DNA from: Iamia sp038233335
Lineage (GTDB): Bacteria > Actinomycetota > Acidimicrobiia > Acidimicrobiales > Iamiaceae
Length of the DNA stretch: 11,549 nt
Assembly: GCA_038233335.1 (NCBI GenBank)
Contig: JBBSME010000103.1
Coordinates: forward strand, 1 to 11,549
Reading direction: 5' to 3'
Part shown: positions 5,314 through 11,549 of the stretch, one piece after another
Numbering within the stretch: the stretch's first letter is position 1
Layout of the letters: each line of letters opens with the position of its first letter
Position numbers and translations under genes: made by a program
The notes under the pieces: generated by a model
Told to the model about the DNA's origin: nothing
The model's database searches: none
Seen by the model: only the letters and a program-made list of their open reading frames with translations

Positions 5314-6405
5314 ATGGCCGACCTCTCCCCCGTCCGGTACGGATTGATCGGCACCGGGATGATGGGCATCGAGCACCTCTGGAACCTCCAGCACGTCCCG
5401 GGGGCGGAGGTCACCGCCATCGCCGACCCCCACGACGGGTCGCGCGACCTGGCGGTGCTGGCCGCCGGGGAGGGGCGGGCCACCTTCACCCACTTCACCG
5501 ACCACCGGGACCTCCTGGCCTCGGGGCTCTGCGACGTGGTGGTGGTGTCGACACCCAACCACACCCACCTCCCGGTGATGCTGGACGTGCTGGACCACGA
5601 CGTCCACGTGCTGGTGGAGAAGCCGCTGGCCACCACCGTCGCCGGGTGCCGCCAGATCATCGACGCCGCCCATGACCGCGCCGGGATCGCGTGGGTCGGG
5701 CTCGAGTACCGCTACATGCCGCCGGTCGCCCGCCTGATCGAGGACGTCCGCTCCGGTCAGGTCGGCACGCCGCGGATGGTGGCCATCCGAGAGCATCGGT
5801 TCCCGTTCCTCCAGAAGATCGGTGACTGGAACCGCTTCAGCCGCAACACCGGCGGGACCCTGGTGGAGAAGTGCTGCCACTTCTTCGACCTCATGGCCCA
5901 CGTCCTCGACGACCGACCGGTGCGGGTGCTGGCCTCGGGAGCCCAGGACGTCAACCACCTCGACGAGCGCTACGACGGCGAGGTGCCCGACATCCTCGAC
6001 AACGCCCTCGTCATCGTCGACTTCGCCGGAGGGGCACGAGCATCGCTGGACCTGTGCATGTTCGCCGAGGGGTCCGAGAACCAGGAGGAGGTGTCGGTCG
6101 TCGGCGACATCGGCAAGGTGGAGGCCTTCCTCCCCTCCGGTGTCCTCCGCCGCGGGCAGCGGGCGGCGATCCGCGACGGCGTCGTCAGCGAGGTCGTCAC
6201 CGACCCGAAGGTCGCCTACGAGGGCTTCCACCACGGCTCCAGCTACCTGGAGCACCTCGACCTGATCGAGGCGGTGCGGTCGGGCGGGGGCGCGGGGGTC
6301 GGCCTCGACGAGGGCCTGATGTCGGTCGCCGTCGGCGTGGCCGCCCACCGGTCCATCGATGAGGGCCGAGCGGTCACCCTCGACGAGGTCCTGACCGACG
6401 GCTGA
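5314..6405 (+). CDS. Gfo/Idh/MocA-family NAD(P)-dependent oxidoreductase (inositol/sugar dehydrogenase-like)
   Basis: This 363-residue enzyme has an N-terminal Rossmann domain with GLIGTGMMGIEHL (10-22), a dinucleotide-specificity segment ending AIADPHD (35-41), and VVVVSTPNHTHLPVM (75-89). The family hallmark VLVEKPLATT (99-108) contributes catalytic Lys103. The C-terminal alpha/beta domain holds GLEYRYMPPV (129-138) and GGTLVEKCCHFFDLMAHVL (180-198), where His189 and Asp192 fall in the family's usual substrate/catalytic block. Such enzymes oxidise or reduce a hydroxyl of cyclitols, sugars or sugar derivatives with NAD(P). The exact substrate cannot be read from sequence; myo-inositol or a modified sugar is plausible. 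The ATG at 5314 starts the Rossmann strand six residues in, as is usual; the frame is open upstream to 4978 only as a shadow. The gene stands alone and ends in the repeat-rich convergent junction. Confidence 0.93.
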   Translation: MADLSPVRYGLIGTGMMGIEHLWNLQHVPGAEVTAIADPHDGSRDLAVLAAGEGRATFTHFTDHRDLLASGLCDVVVVSTPNHTHLPVMLDVLDHDVHVLVEKPLATTVAGCRQIIDAAHDRAGIAWVGLEYRYMPPVARLIEDVRSGQVGTPRMVAIREHRFPFLQKIGDWNRFSRNTGGTLVEKCCHFFDLMAHVLDDRPVRVLASGAQDVNHLDERYDGEVPDILDNALVIVDFAGGARASLDLCMFAEGSENQEEVSVVGDIGKVEAFLPSGVLRRGQRAAIRDGVVSEVVTDPKVAYEGFHHGSSYLEHLDLIEAVRSGGGAGVGLDEGLMSVAVGVAAHRSIDEGRAVTLDEVLTDG

Positions 6406-6416
6406 GCATCGGCCCC

Positions 6417-6506
6417 ACCCGTTCTCGCGCGGTCAGGCCGCACGTCTGGCGCCCCACCGCGCGAGAACCGCCGACCCGACCTCCCCGACCCGTTCTCGCG
6501 CGGTCA
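6417..6506. repeat. Triple repeat in the convergent intergenic junction
   Basis: The 19-base sequence ACCCGTTCTCGCGCGGTCA occurs identically at 6417-6435 and 6488-6506. The inverted 13-base core ACCGCGCGAGAAC lies between them at 6456-6468. The central inverted copy can pair with either outer copy as a perfect 13-bp stem, with loops of 22 or 23 bases, so two mutually exclusive hairpins are possible. The right copy contains the stop codon of the minus-strand gene (6504-6506). Confidence 0.9.
6421..6504. terminator. Probable bidirectional, two-state terminator
   Basis: The hairpin 6421-6433/6456-6468 starts 15 bases after the plus-strand stop codon. The hairpin 6456-6468/6492-6504 sits at the end of the minus-strand gene. 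Neither is followed by a T-tract, which is common in high-GC actinobacteria. A terminator role is inferred from position; a dispersed genomic repeat is the alternative. Confidence 0.5.
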
Positions 6507-7538
6507 CCCCAGGGTGTGGTAGCCGGGGACCGAGGCGTGGGGGGTGTCGAGGTACACCTTGGCCTCGGGGTTGCCGCTGAAGCGACCGTGGCTCCAGCGG
6601 ACCTCGACGTGGCCCTTGACGGTGCGGTCGGCGCCGGAGTCCTTCTCGACCACGTTGGCCTGCCACCGGACCACGGCCTGTCCGGCCGGCTCGGGCCAGA
6701 CCTCGAAGGCGGTCAGCTTGTAGGCCTGCTGCCAGTCCCACGCCGTGTCGATGCGCAGCCGCATGGGCGGGGCCTTGGCCGACGACGCGCCCAGCACGAA
6801 GTACGGCGCTCCGCCGATGCGGAGCAGGCGCCAGAGCAGGCGCTCCTTCTCCGTCCTGTCCCCCAGCGACGACGACCACCGGTCGGCCGAGCGCTCGGCC
6901 ACCACCCGAGCCAACCCGGCGTAGGACTCGGCCACCGACCCGGGCAGGGTGCGGCCCAGGGCCGACTTGAGCAGGTCCCGGCCGCTGCGGGCCAGGTCAC
7001 CGACCCGGTCCGGCAGCTGGGCCAGGTCGGCCATGCCCGGGATGTCGGACTGCTCCAGCTCCTCGCGTGCCGCGCCGTAGAAGTCCTGCAGCTCGGTCGG
7101 GGCCACCACCGCGAACCAGTCGCCCGCCTTGGTGACGGGCCGGCTCAGCCCCGTGTCGAACAGGCCCGCCGGGGCCGCGTTGTGCAGGACCTTGGACAGG
7201 TACTTGCACGACACCAGGAACACCCGGTCGACCCTGAGGTCGGCGGGGACGTCGGAGCTGAGGGGCAGCTTGTCGGGTCCCTTCCACTCGATGCGGGTGG
7301 GCACGCGGCTGCGGAGGGCGTCCTCGGCACGCAGGAAGGCCAGCCCGTTGGACCAGGCGCGGGCGAAGTCGACGTCGTGCCCGCCGTCCTCGCGCGCTGC
7401 GGCCAGACGGTCCCACTCCGGCTCGCCGACCCCCACCAGCTCCGCGGGCCGGGCGTCGAGGGCCCAGTCGAGATCGCCCAGGCCCAACATGGCCAGCCCG
7501 GTGGTGATCTCGGTGACCTCGGTGCGCAGCGACGGCAT
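6504..7538 (-). CDS. Unrecognised 344-residue protein next to a DNA methyltransferase, candidate restriction-type partner
   Basis: I do not recognise a named family. The protein is soluble, with no signal peptide or membrane segment. Residues 80-120 are the most distinctive: RIEWKGPDKLPLSSD (82-96) followed by LRVDRVFLVSCKYLSKVLHN (101-120). Charged Glu84/Lys86, Asp104 and Ser110-X-Lys112 sit on and around a predicted beta strand, an arrangement loosely reminiscent of PD-(D/E)XK nuclease cores. A helical middle (about 150-240) and a beta-rich C-terminus (about 243-335, with ALRIGGAPYF-like and RLRIDTAWDW segments) follow. The gene lies 55 bases downstream of the DNA methyltransferase on the same strand, probably co-transcribed. 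The ATG at 7536-7538 has no Shine-Dalgarno, but GACGCT seven bases upstream could be a weak second promoter. A restriction endonuclease or other modification-dependent effector is inferred mainly from position. Confidence 0.6.
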   Translation of the reverse strand: MPSLRTEVTEITTGLAMLGLGDLDWALDARPAELVGVGEPEWDRLAAAREDGGHDVDFARAWSNGLAFLRAEDALRSRVPTRIEWKGPDKLPLSSDVPADLRVDRVFLVSCKYLSKVLHNAAPAGLFDTGLSRPVTKAGDWFAVVAPTELQDFYGAAREELEQSDIPGMADLAQLPDRVGDLARSGRDLLKSALGRTLPGSVAESYAGLARVVAERSADRWSSSLGDRTEKERLLWRLLRIGGAPYFVLGASSAKAPPMRLRIDTAWDWQQAYKLTAFEVWPEPAGQAVVRWQANVVEKDSGADRTVKGHVEVRWSHGRFSGNPEAKVYLDTPHASVPGYHTLG

Positions 7539-7593
7539 GGCTCAGAGCGTCGCGCGGTCGAGCTCGGGTCGCGGGCACCGACCCGACGGCCGG

Positions 7594-9018
7594 TCAGCCG
7601 GTGAGGTCGTCGGGCCGCCAGAAGCCTGGGAGGGGCGCGTCGACGGTGCCCGAGGCGTAGAGGGCCAGGCGGCGACGGCTCTCCGGGGAGAGCACCTCGA
7701 CCACGTCGAACAGCGACGTCGGGCCCGCCTGGCGGAGGGCCCGGTCGACGCCGGAGCGGGCCGCCGGGAGCGTGGGCACCAGGAGAACAGGTGGCTCACC
7801 GGTGACCCCGGCGATCACCGTGCCCCGGCCGATGGCGGACATGGCCACATCGGTGCGGGCCAGGCCCGAGGGGGCGATGGTGAAGCCGCCGGCCAGGTCG
7901 AACAGCCACCGCCGCCCGGCCTGGTCGGTGGCGGCCAACGGCGCGACCAGTCCCACCCCCGGGATGCGGGCCCCCACCTTGACGTCGGTGAAGCCGACCT
8001 CGCCCAGCACCTCGGCCGAGAGCCGCTTCATGGCCGTGCCCCGGACCCGGGCCTCGGCCATGGCCACCGTGGAGGGGTCGGCCACCCGCCCGGCGGCCGC
8101 CGACTGCTCGGCCCGGACCCGGCGGCGGGCGATGGCCACGTAGGCCGGATCGAGGTCGTAGCCGGCGTAGCGCCGACCGGAGCGCACCGCGGCCACCGCG
8201 GTGCTGCCCGAGCCGAGGAAGGGGTCGACCACCAGGTCGTCGGCGTAGGTGTAGAGCTCGATCAGGCGCTGCGGAAGGGCCACCGGGAAGGGAGCCGGGT
8301 GGTCGACGCGCGAGGCCGACTCGGGCGGCATCTCCCACACGTCGAGGGTGGCCTCGAGGAACTCGTCGCCGGTGAGGGTGGAGGTGTGGGGCAGCTCCGC
8401 GGTCCGCCGGGCGGCCGGGTCGAGGGCCCGGTCGAAGCGGCCCTTGCCGGCCACGATGACCCGCTCGGTGACGTCGCGCAGCACCGGGTTGGCCGGGTGC
8501 CGGTAGGTGCCCCAGGCGCAGTTGCCCCCGGCCCCCCGGGCCTTCACCCACACCACCTCGCCGCGGATGAGCAGCCCCAGGTCGTCTTGGAGGATGCGGA
8601 TGACGTCGGCCGAGAGGGACCGGTAGGGCTTGCGCCCGAGGTTGGCCACATTGACGGCGATCCGTCCCCCGGGCTCCAGCACCCGGACGCACTCGGCGAA
8701 GACGTCCCGGAGCATGGCCACGTACTCGACGTAGCTGGCGGGGACCTGGGGGTCGTCGGGATCGATGGTCTCGTAGGCCTTGCCCGCGAAGTACGGCGGC
8801 GAGGTGACCACCAGCGCGACCGAGGAGTCCTTGAGGTCTCGCATGTCTCGGGCGTCGCCGTGGACGAGCGGCTCGTCGGGGACGTGGCGGACGACGACCT
8901 TGTCGGTGCTGACCTCGGGGGCGGTGAAGCGGGCGTAGAAGTCGGCGGCGTCGTGGCTCTCGCGGCGGCCGACCCCGAATGCGGAGGTGGCCGTGGGTCG
9001 GCGCGGGCGGTCGGCCAT
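7594..9018 (-). CDS. Beta-class DNA amino-methyltransferase (N4-cytosine or N6-adenine) with extra C-terminal domain
   Basis: This 474-residue enzyme transfers a methyl group from SAM to an exocyclic amino group in DNA. Catalytic motif IV is TSPPYF (72-77), preceded by PLVHGDARDMRDL (50-62). The strand GGRIAVNVANLGRK (117-130) follows, then a target-recognition region (about 160-238), motif X in HPAPFPVALPQRLI (240-253), motif I in VVDPFLGSGSTAVAA (263-277) and motif II in YAGYDLDP (284-291). Motif IV before X and I defines the beta class. A Ser-Pro-Pro-Tyr motif is more usual for N4-cytosine, but adenine enzymes also carry it. Beyond residue 305 is an added domain of about 160 residues with GFTDVKVGARIPG (342-354), RRWLFDLAGGFT (369-380) and GLARTD (385-390). 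The ATG at 9016-9018 sits seven bases after TAGTGT, suggesting a leaderless start. The gene precedes the unrecognised 344-residue gene. Confidence 0.9.
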   Translation of the reverse strand: MADRPRRPTATSAFGVGRRESHDAADFYARFTAPEVSTDKVVVRHVPDEPLVHGDARDMRDLKDSSVALVVTSPPYFAGKAYETIDPDDPQVPASYVEYVAMLRDVFAECVRVLEPGGRIAVNVANLGRKPYRSLSADVIRILQDDLGLLIRGEVVWVKARGAGGNCAWGTYRHPANPVLRDVTERVIVAGKGRFDRALDPAARRTAELPHTSTLTGDEFLEATLDVWEMPPESASRVDHPAPFPVALPQRLIELYTYADDLVVDPFLGSGSTAVAAVRSGRRYAGYDLDPAYVAIARRRVRAEQSAAAGRVADPSTVAMAEARVRGTAMKRLSAEVLGEVGFTDVKVGARIPGVGLVAPLAATDQAGRRWLFDLAGGFTIAPSGLARTDVAMSAIGRGTVIAGVTGEPPVLLVPTLPAARSGVDRALRQAGPTSLFDVVEVLSPESRRRLALYASGTVDAPLPGFWRPDDLTG

Positions 9019-9025
9019 GGAGCCA

Positions 9026-9031
9026 ACACTA
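9026..9031 (-). promoter_or_regulatory. -10 box of the DNA methyltransferase operon, leaderless
   Basis: TAGTGT on the minus strand is separated by exactly seven bases from the ATG at 9018, with no Shine-Dalgarno in between. Confidence 0.45.
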
Positions 9032-9083
9032 CCGAGGGGGTGCGACAGCGGACCGTCCGCTCGGGACTGACCGAGCCGGCCAC

Positions 9084-9117
9084 TAGCCTCACCGCCGGCC
9101 CACCCGCCCATCGGAGG
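9084..9117 (+). promoter_or_regulatory. -10 box and RBS of the coiled-coil/methyltransferase-like gene
   Basis: TAGCCT (9084-9089) could be the -10 box, with a weak TCGGGA 17 bases upstream. GGAGG (9113-9117) lies four bases before the ATG at 9122 and decides that start. The promoter is back to back with that of the DNA methyltransferase in a 103-base gap. Confidence 0.4.
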
Positions 9118-9121
9118 ACCC

Positions 9122-10345
9122 ATGGCCGACGACCACCCCAGCCCTGCCGGCGAGGCCGCGCGCGTGGTCGACGCGGTGGCAGCCCAGGCCACGGACCCAT
9201 CCGCCCGCCCCGGCGCGCCGCCCGCCCCGGCGCGCTCGCCGGAGCAGAGCCGGGCCGAGCTGGCTCACGCCCGGCAGCGGCTGGAGACCGCCTGGCACAC
9301 CTCCGACAGCGGCACCGAGATCCCCGAGGAGGCCCGACTGCGCCCGGTCAAGCGGGCGATGATGGCCAGCCTCCGCCCCGTCACCTCGCACCAGGTCCCC
9401 TTCAACCGCGAGCTGGTGGCCGCCATCGACCGACTGGCCAACGTGGTGGAGGACGTGCAGGCCCGGGTCGACGGGGGCGACTCCCGCGTCGACGATGCGC
9501 TCAAGCGGGTCCAGGCGGGGATCGCCACCGTCGACGTGGCTGGCGCCGACGTGGAGCTGGAGGTGGCCGCCCTGCGCGAGCGGGTCGACGAGGTGGCGGC
9601 CCGCCTCGAGGCCGCCGAGACCGACCTGGCCTCCCAGACCCGGGCCCTGACCGCGGCCCGGGCCCGGGAGGACCTCGTGCTCCGCACCGCCCGGGAGGCC
9701 GTGGGCGGTGCCCCGCTCGTGCCCCTGGCCCAGGACGTGGCCGTGGCCGACGCCGCCCTCGTCCGTCGCCTCGCCGCCGTCGGCCGGCCCCCGGCCGATG
9801 TGCTGCGGGCCCAGGCCCGAGGGGTGGCCGACGTGGTCACCGACGCCGCCGCGGCACCGGTGCTGGACCTGGCCTCCGATGCGGGCGAGTGGCTCGACGT
9901 GTGGACCGAGCGGGGTCTGTCGGCCACAGGCGTCGACGACCAGTCCGAACTCGTCGACCACCTACGGGCCCGGGGTCACACCGTCGAGGAGGCCGACCCG
10001 GTCACCCACCTGGCGGACCGACCGGCCGGGTCGCTGGGCGCGGTGACCGCCGCGGTGCTGGCCGACGTCGTCCCTCTCGCCACGCTGGTCGACCTGGTCG
10101 ATGCGGCCCGGGAGGCCCTCCGTCCGGGCGGGGTCCTGGTCCTCGCGGCCGCCGATCCCGCCGGGCAGTCGACCGGCGACCCCCAATGGGCCGATCCCCG
10201 TCGGCGCCCGCTCCACGCTGCGACCCTCACCCTGCTGGCGTTGGAGCGGGGATGGGCCGAAGCCGACCTGGTGGGTCTGGACCCCGCGGCGGGGGCCTCC
10301 TACGTCGTCGTGGCCCGCACTGCCGGCGGACCCCCGCTCTCGTGA
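9122..10345 (+). CDS. Coiled-coil protein with a degenerate SAM-methyltransferase domain, polysaccharide-associated type
   Basis: This 407-residue protein has a Pro/Ala-rich disordered start (about 1-45). RLRPVKRAMMASLRPVTSHQ (72-91) resembles the block before the coiled coil in surface-glycan methyltransferases. A long helical/coiled-coil segment runs from about 95 to 235, and a methyltransferase-like Rossmann domain from about 246 to 400. The domain keeps GEWLDVWTERGLSATGVD (255-272), SLGAVTA (304-310), REALRPGGVLVL (330-341) and DPQWADPRRRPLH (353-365). Motif I reads VLDLASDAGE (247-256), where relatives have an LDLGCGRGE-like sequence, and the following VEH-type motif is replaced by VLADVV (312-317). 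SAM binding is therefore doubtful, and a scaffold or regulatory role next to the glycosyltransferase is inferred. GGAGG precedes the ATG. The stop is ten bases before the GTG of the glycosyltransferase, so the two form an operon. Confidence 0.75.
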   Translation: MADDHPSPAGEAARVVDAVAAQATDPSARPGAPPAPARSPEQSRAELAHARQRLETAWHTSDSGTEIPEEARLRPVKRAMMASLRPVTSHQVPFNRELVAAIDRLANVVEDVQARVDGGDSRVDDALKRVQAGIATVDVAGADVELEVAALRERVDEVAARLEAAETDLASQTRALTAARAREDLVLRTAREAVGGAPLVPLAQDVAVADAALVRRLAAVGRPPADVLRAQARGVADVVTDAAAAPVLDLASDAGEWLDVWTERGLSATGVDDQSELVDHLRARGHTVEEADPVTHLADRPAGSLGAVTAAVLADVVPLATLVDLVDAAREALRPGGVLVLAAADPAGQSTGDPQWADPRRRPLHAATLTLLALERGWAEADLVGLDPAAGASYVVVARTAGGPPLS

Positions 10346-10355
10346 GGGTGCGCCC

Positions 10356-11549
10356 GTGACGGCGGTCGGGACCGGGCGGCGCATCGGGCTGCTGAAGCCC
10401 GAGGTCGGCGTGGCCGGTGGCTTCGAGCGGGTGGTCGACCGGATCGCGGCCACGCTCCGGGCCGATGGCCACGAGGTCACCCGGTGCTCGGTCGACCTCA
10501 ACGCGCTCCCCCACCGGCCGTTCGGCCTGGAGGTGTCCGACGAGGTGTGGACCCAGGCCCCGGAGTACTTCCGGTACCTGACCGGGGTGGAGGCCTTCGA
10601 CGCCGTCAACACCCGTCGGTTCGACGCGGTCATCTCCACCCAGCCCCCCTCGTTCGCGACCCCGCACCCCCACCACCTGAGCCTGTTCTTCCACCACCAC
10701 CGTGTCTACTACGACCTGGAGGACCGCTACCTGGAGGCGGGGTTCGTGGCCGAGCCCGACCTCCACCGCCAGGCCGCCCGCCGCATCCGAGAGGTCGACC
10801 GCCCCCGGCTCGAGGCGGTGCAGTGGTTCGCGGCCGGGTCCGAGACGGTCCGACGTCGGCTGGGCCGGTTCAACGGGATCGACCGGGTCTCCCTCTTCCA
10901 CGCCGGGCGGGCCGTCGGTGCCGATGTGGCGCCTCCGGACCCGTCCGCGCCGCGGGACGGACCCGTCCTGTGCGTCGGTCGCCTGGAGTTCCCGAAGCGA
11001 CCCGAGCTGTTCGTCGCCGCCCTGCGGCGGCTGCCCCACCGGCCCGCCACCGTCGTCGGCTCCGGCGGGCGGACCGCGTGGGTGCGGGCCGTCGACCACC
11101 GGCTCTCACGACCGGGCGTCGACCTGGACGAGGTGGACGAGACCGGCCTGTGGTGCAGCCGGGGCGAGGTCGCCGAGCCGGCCCCCGACGGCTGGATGTC
11201 CAACATCACCCTCGCCGGCCGGGTCGACGACGCCAGCCTGACCCGTCTCTACGCCACCGCCCCCTGCGTGGTGGCCCCGGCCCTGGACGAGGACTACGGG
11301 CTCACCGCCATCGAGGCCATGGCCCACGGAGCCCCGGTGGTGGTGTGCGACGACGGCGGGGGTCTGGCCGACCTGGTCGACGACGAGGTCGACGGGCTGG
11401 TGGTGGAGCCCACGGGGGCGGCCCTGGCCGGCGCCATCGAACGCATCGCGACGGACTGGGACCTGGCCGCAGCGCTCGGCGAGGGGGCGCGGGCTCGGGC
11501 CGCGTCGATCACCTGGGACCGGGCCGACGACGAGATCCGCCTCGCCCTC
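10356..11549 (+). CDS. GT4-family (GT-B fold) glycosyltransferase, 3' end cut by the window
   Basis: This partial enzyme (398 codons, still open at the right edge) transfers a sugar from a nucleotide-sugar donor. The N-terminal Rossmann half has RIGLLKPEVGVAGGFERVV (9-27) with the glycine-rich acceptor loop, and ADGHEV. The donor half begins at PVLCVGRLEFPKRPELFVAA, includes ITLAGRVDDASLTRLYATAP, and carries the GT4 E-X7-E motif as Glu312 to Glu320 in DEDYGLTAIEAMAHGAPVVV. GGGLADLVDDEVDGLVV and the final helix follow, so only a short C-terminus is missing. The GTG at 10356 is chosen because it lies ten bases after the previous stop and begins the fold at the right place; the nearby GTGs at 10342 and 10348 run into a stop. 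The Shine-Dalgarno is weak (GAGGG), so coupling to the upstream gene is likely. The context is surface glycan assembly; donor and acceptor are unknown. Confidence 0.9.
   Translation, partial: MTAVGTGRRIGLLKPEVGVAGGFERVVDRIAATLRADGHEVTRCSVDLNALPHRPFGLEVSDEVWTQAPEYFRYLTGVEAFDAVNTRRFDAVISTQPPSFATPHPHHLSLFFHHHRVYYDLEDRYLEAGFVAEPDLHRQAARRIREVDRPRLEAVQWFAAGSETVRRRLGRFNGIDRVSLFHAGRAVGADVAPPDPSAPRDGPVLCVGRLEFPKRPELFVAALRRLPHRPATVVGSGGRTAWVRAVDHRLSRPGVDLDEVDETGLWCSRGEVAEPAPDGWMSNITLAGRVDDASLTRLYATAPCVVAPALDEDYGLTAIEAMAHGAPVVVCDDGGGLADLVDDEVDGLVVEPTGAALAGAIERIATDWDLAAALGEGARARAASITWDRADDEIRLAL

Noticed and set aside
5299..6348. A 349-codon minus-strand frame opposite the Gfo/Idh/MocA gene
   Set aside because: The plus strand carries a complete, motif-rich enzyme. 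The antisense product is Val/Asp/His/Gly-rich with no domain.
7129..10359. A 1076-codon open frame on the plus strand
   Set aside because: It runs antisense through the DNA methyltransferase and the 344-residue gene and then out of frame through the 9122 gene. The translation is low-complexity Gly/Arg/Pro/Ala with no recognisable domain, as expected from GC-rich third positions.
1..11549. CRISPR array, tRNA/rRNA genes, insertion sequences, prophage genes
   Set aside because: No regularly spaced repeats, cloverleaf-like segments, transposase motifs or phage structural motifs were seen on either strand.

Overview
The window is very GC-rich, with dense, mostly ATG- or GTG-started genes and almost no intergenic DNA. 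Several genes appear to start at or next to the predicted transcription start (leaderless). This fits a high-GC actinomycetote. The HxlR subtype, SufB and the SecD-like fragment are compatible with class Acidimicrobiia, but that placement is inference. No tRNA, rRNA, CRISPR array or insertion sequence was found, and no gap without a gene exceeds about 205 bases.

Left part (1-3415). The 5' end of sufB (Fe-S cluster assembly) runs off the left edge on the minus strand. Next to it is a signal-less, HtrA-like trypsin-fold protease with a C-terminal PDZ domain. The protease is divergent from an HxlR-type regulator, and a 17-bp dyad lies between their starts as a candidate operator. Then come a class I SAM-dependent methyltransferase and a type II toxin-antitoxin pair: a ribbon-helix-helix antitoxin and a MazF/PemK toxin overlapping by GTGA.

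Middle part (3468-6405). An SsuD-like flavin monooxygenase gene is coupled by an ATGA overlap to the C-terminal remnant of an aldo/keto reductase. That remnant overlaps a second remnant, a piece of a SecD-like P1 domain. The two truncated genes side by side suggest a decayed or deleted segment. A complete Gfo/Idh/MocA oxidoreductase follows on the plus strand.

Right part (6406-11549). A convergent junction holds a triple repeat (two direct copies and one inverted copy of a 13-bp core) that can form two mutually exclusive hairpins. Beyond it is a two-gene minus-strand unit: a beta-class DNA amino-methyltransferase with an extra C-terminal domain, followed by a 344-residue protein of no family I recognise. 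This pair is the best candidate for an undescribed restriction-modification or other DNA-modification system. Divergent from it is a polysaccharide-type pair: a coiled-coil protein fused to a SAM-methyltransferase-like domain whose cofactor motif is degenerate, and a GT4 glycosyltransferase that runs off the right edge.
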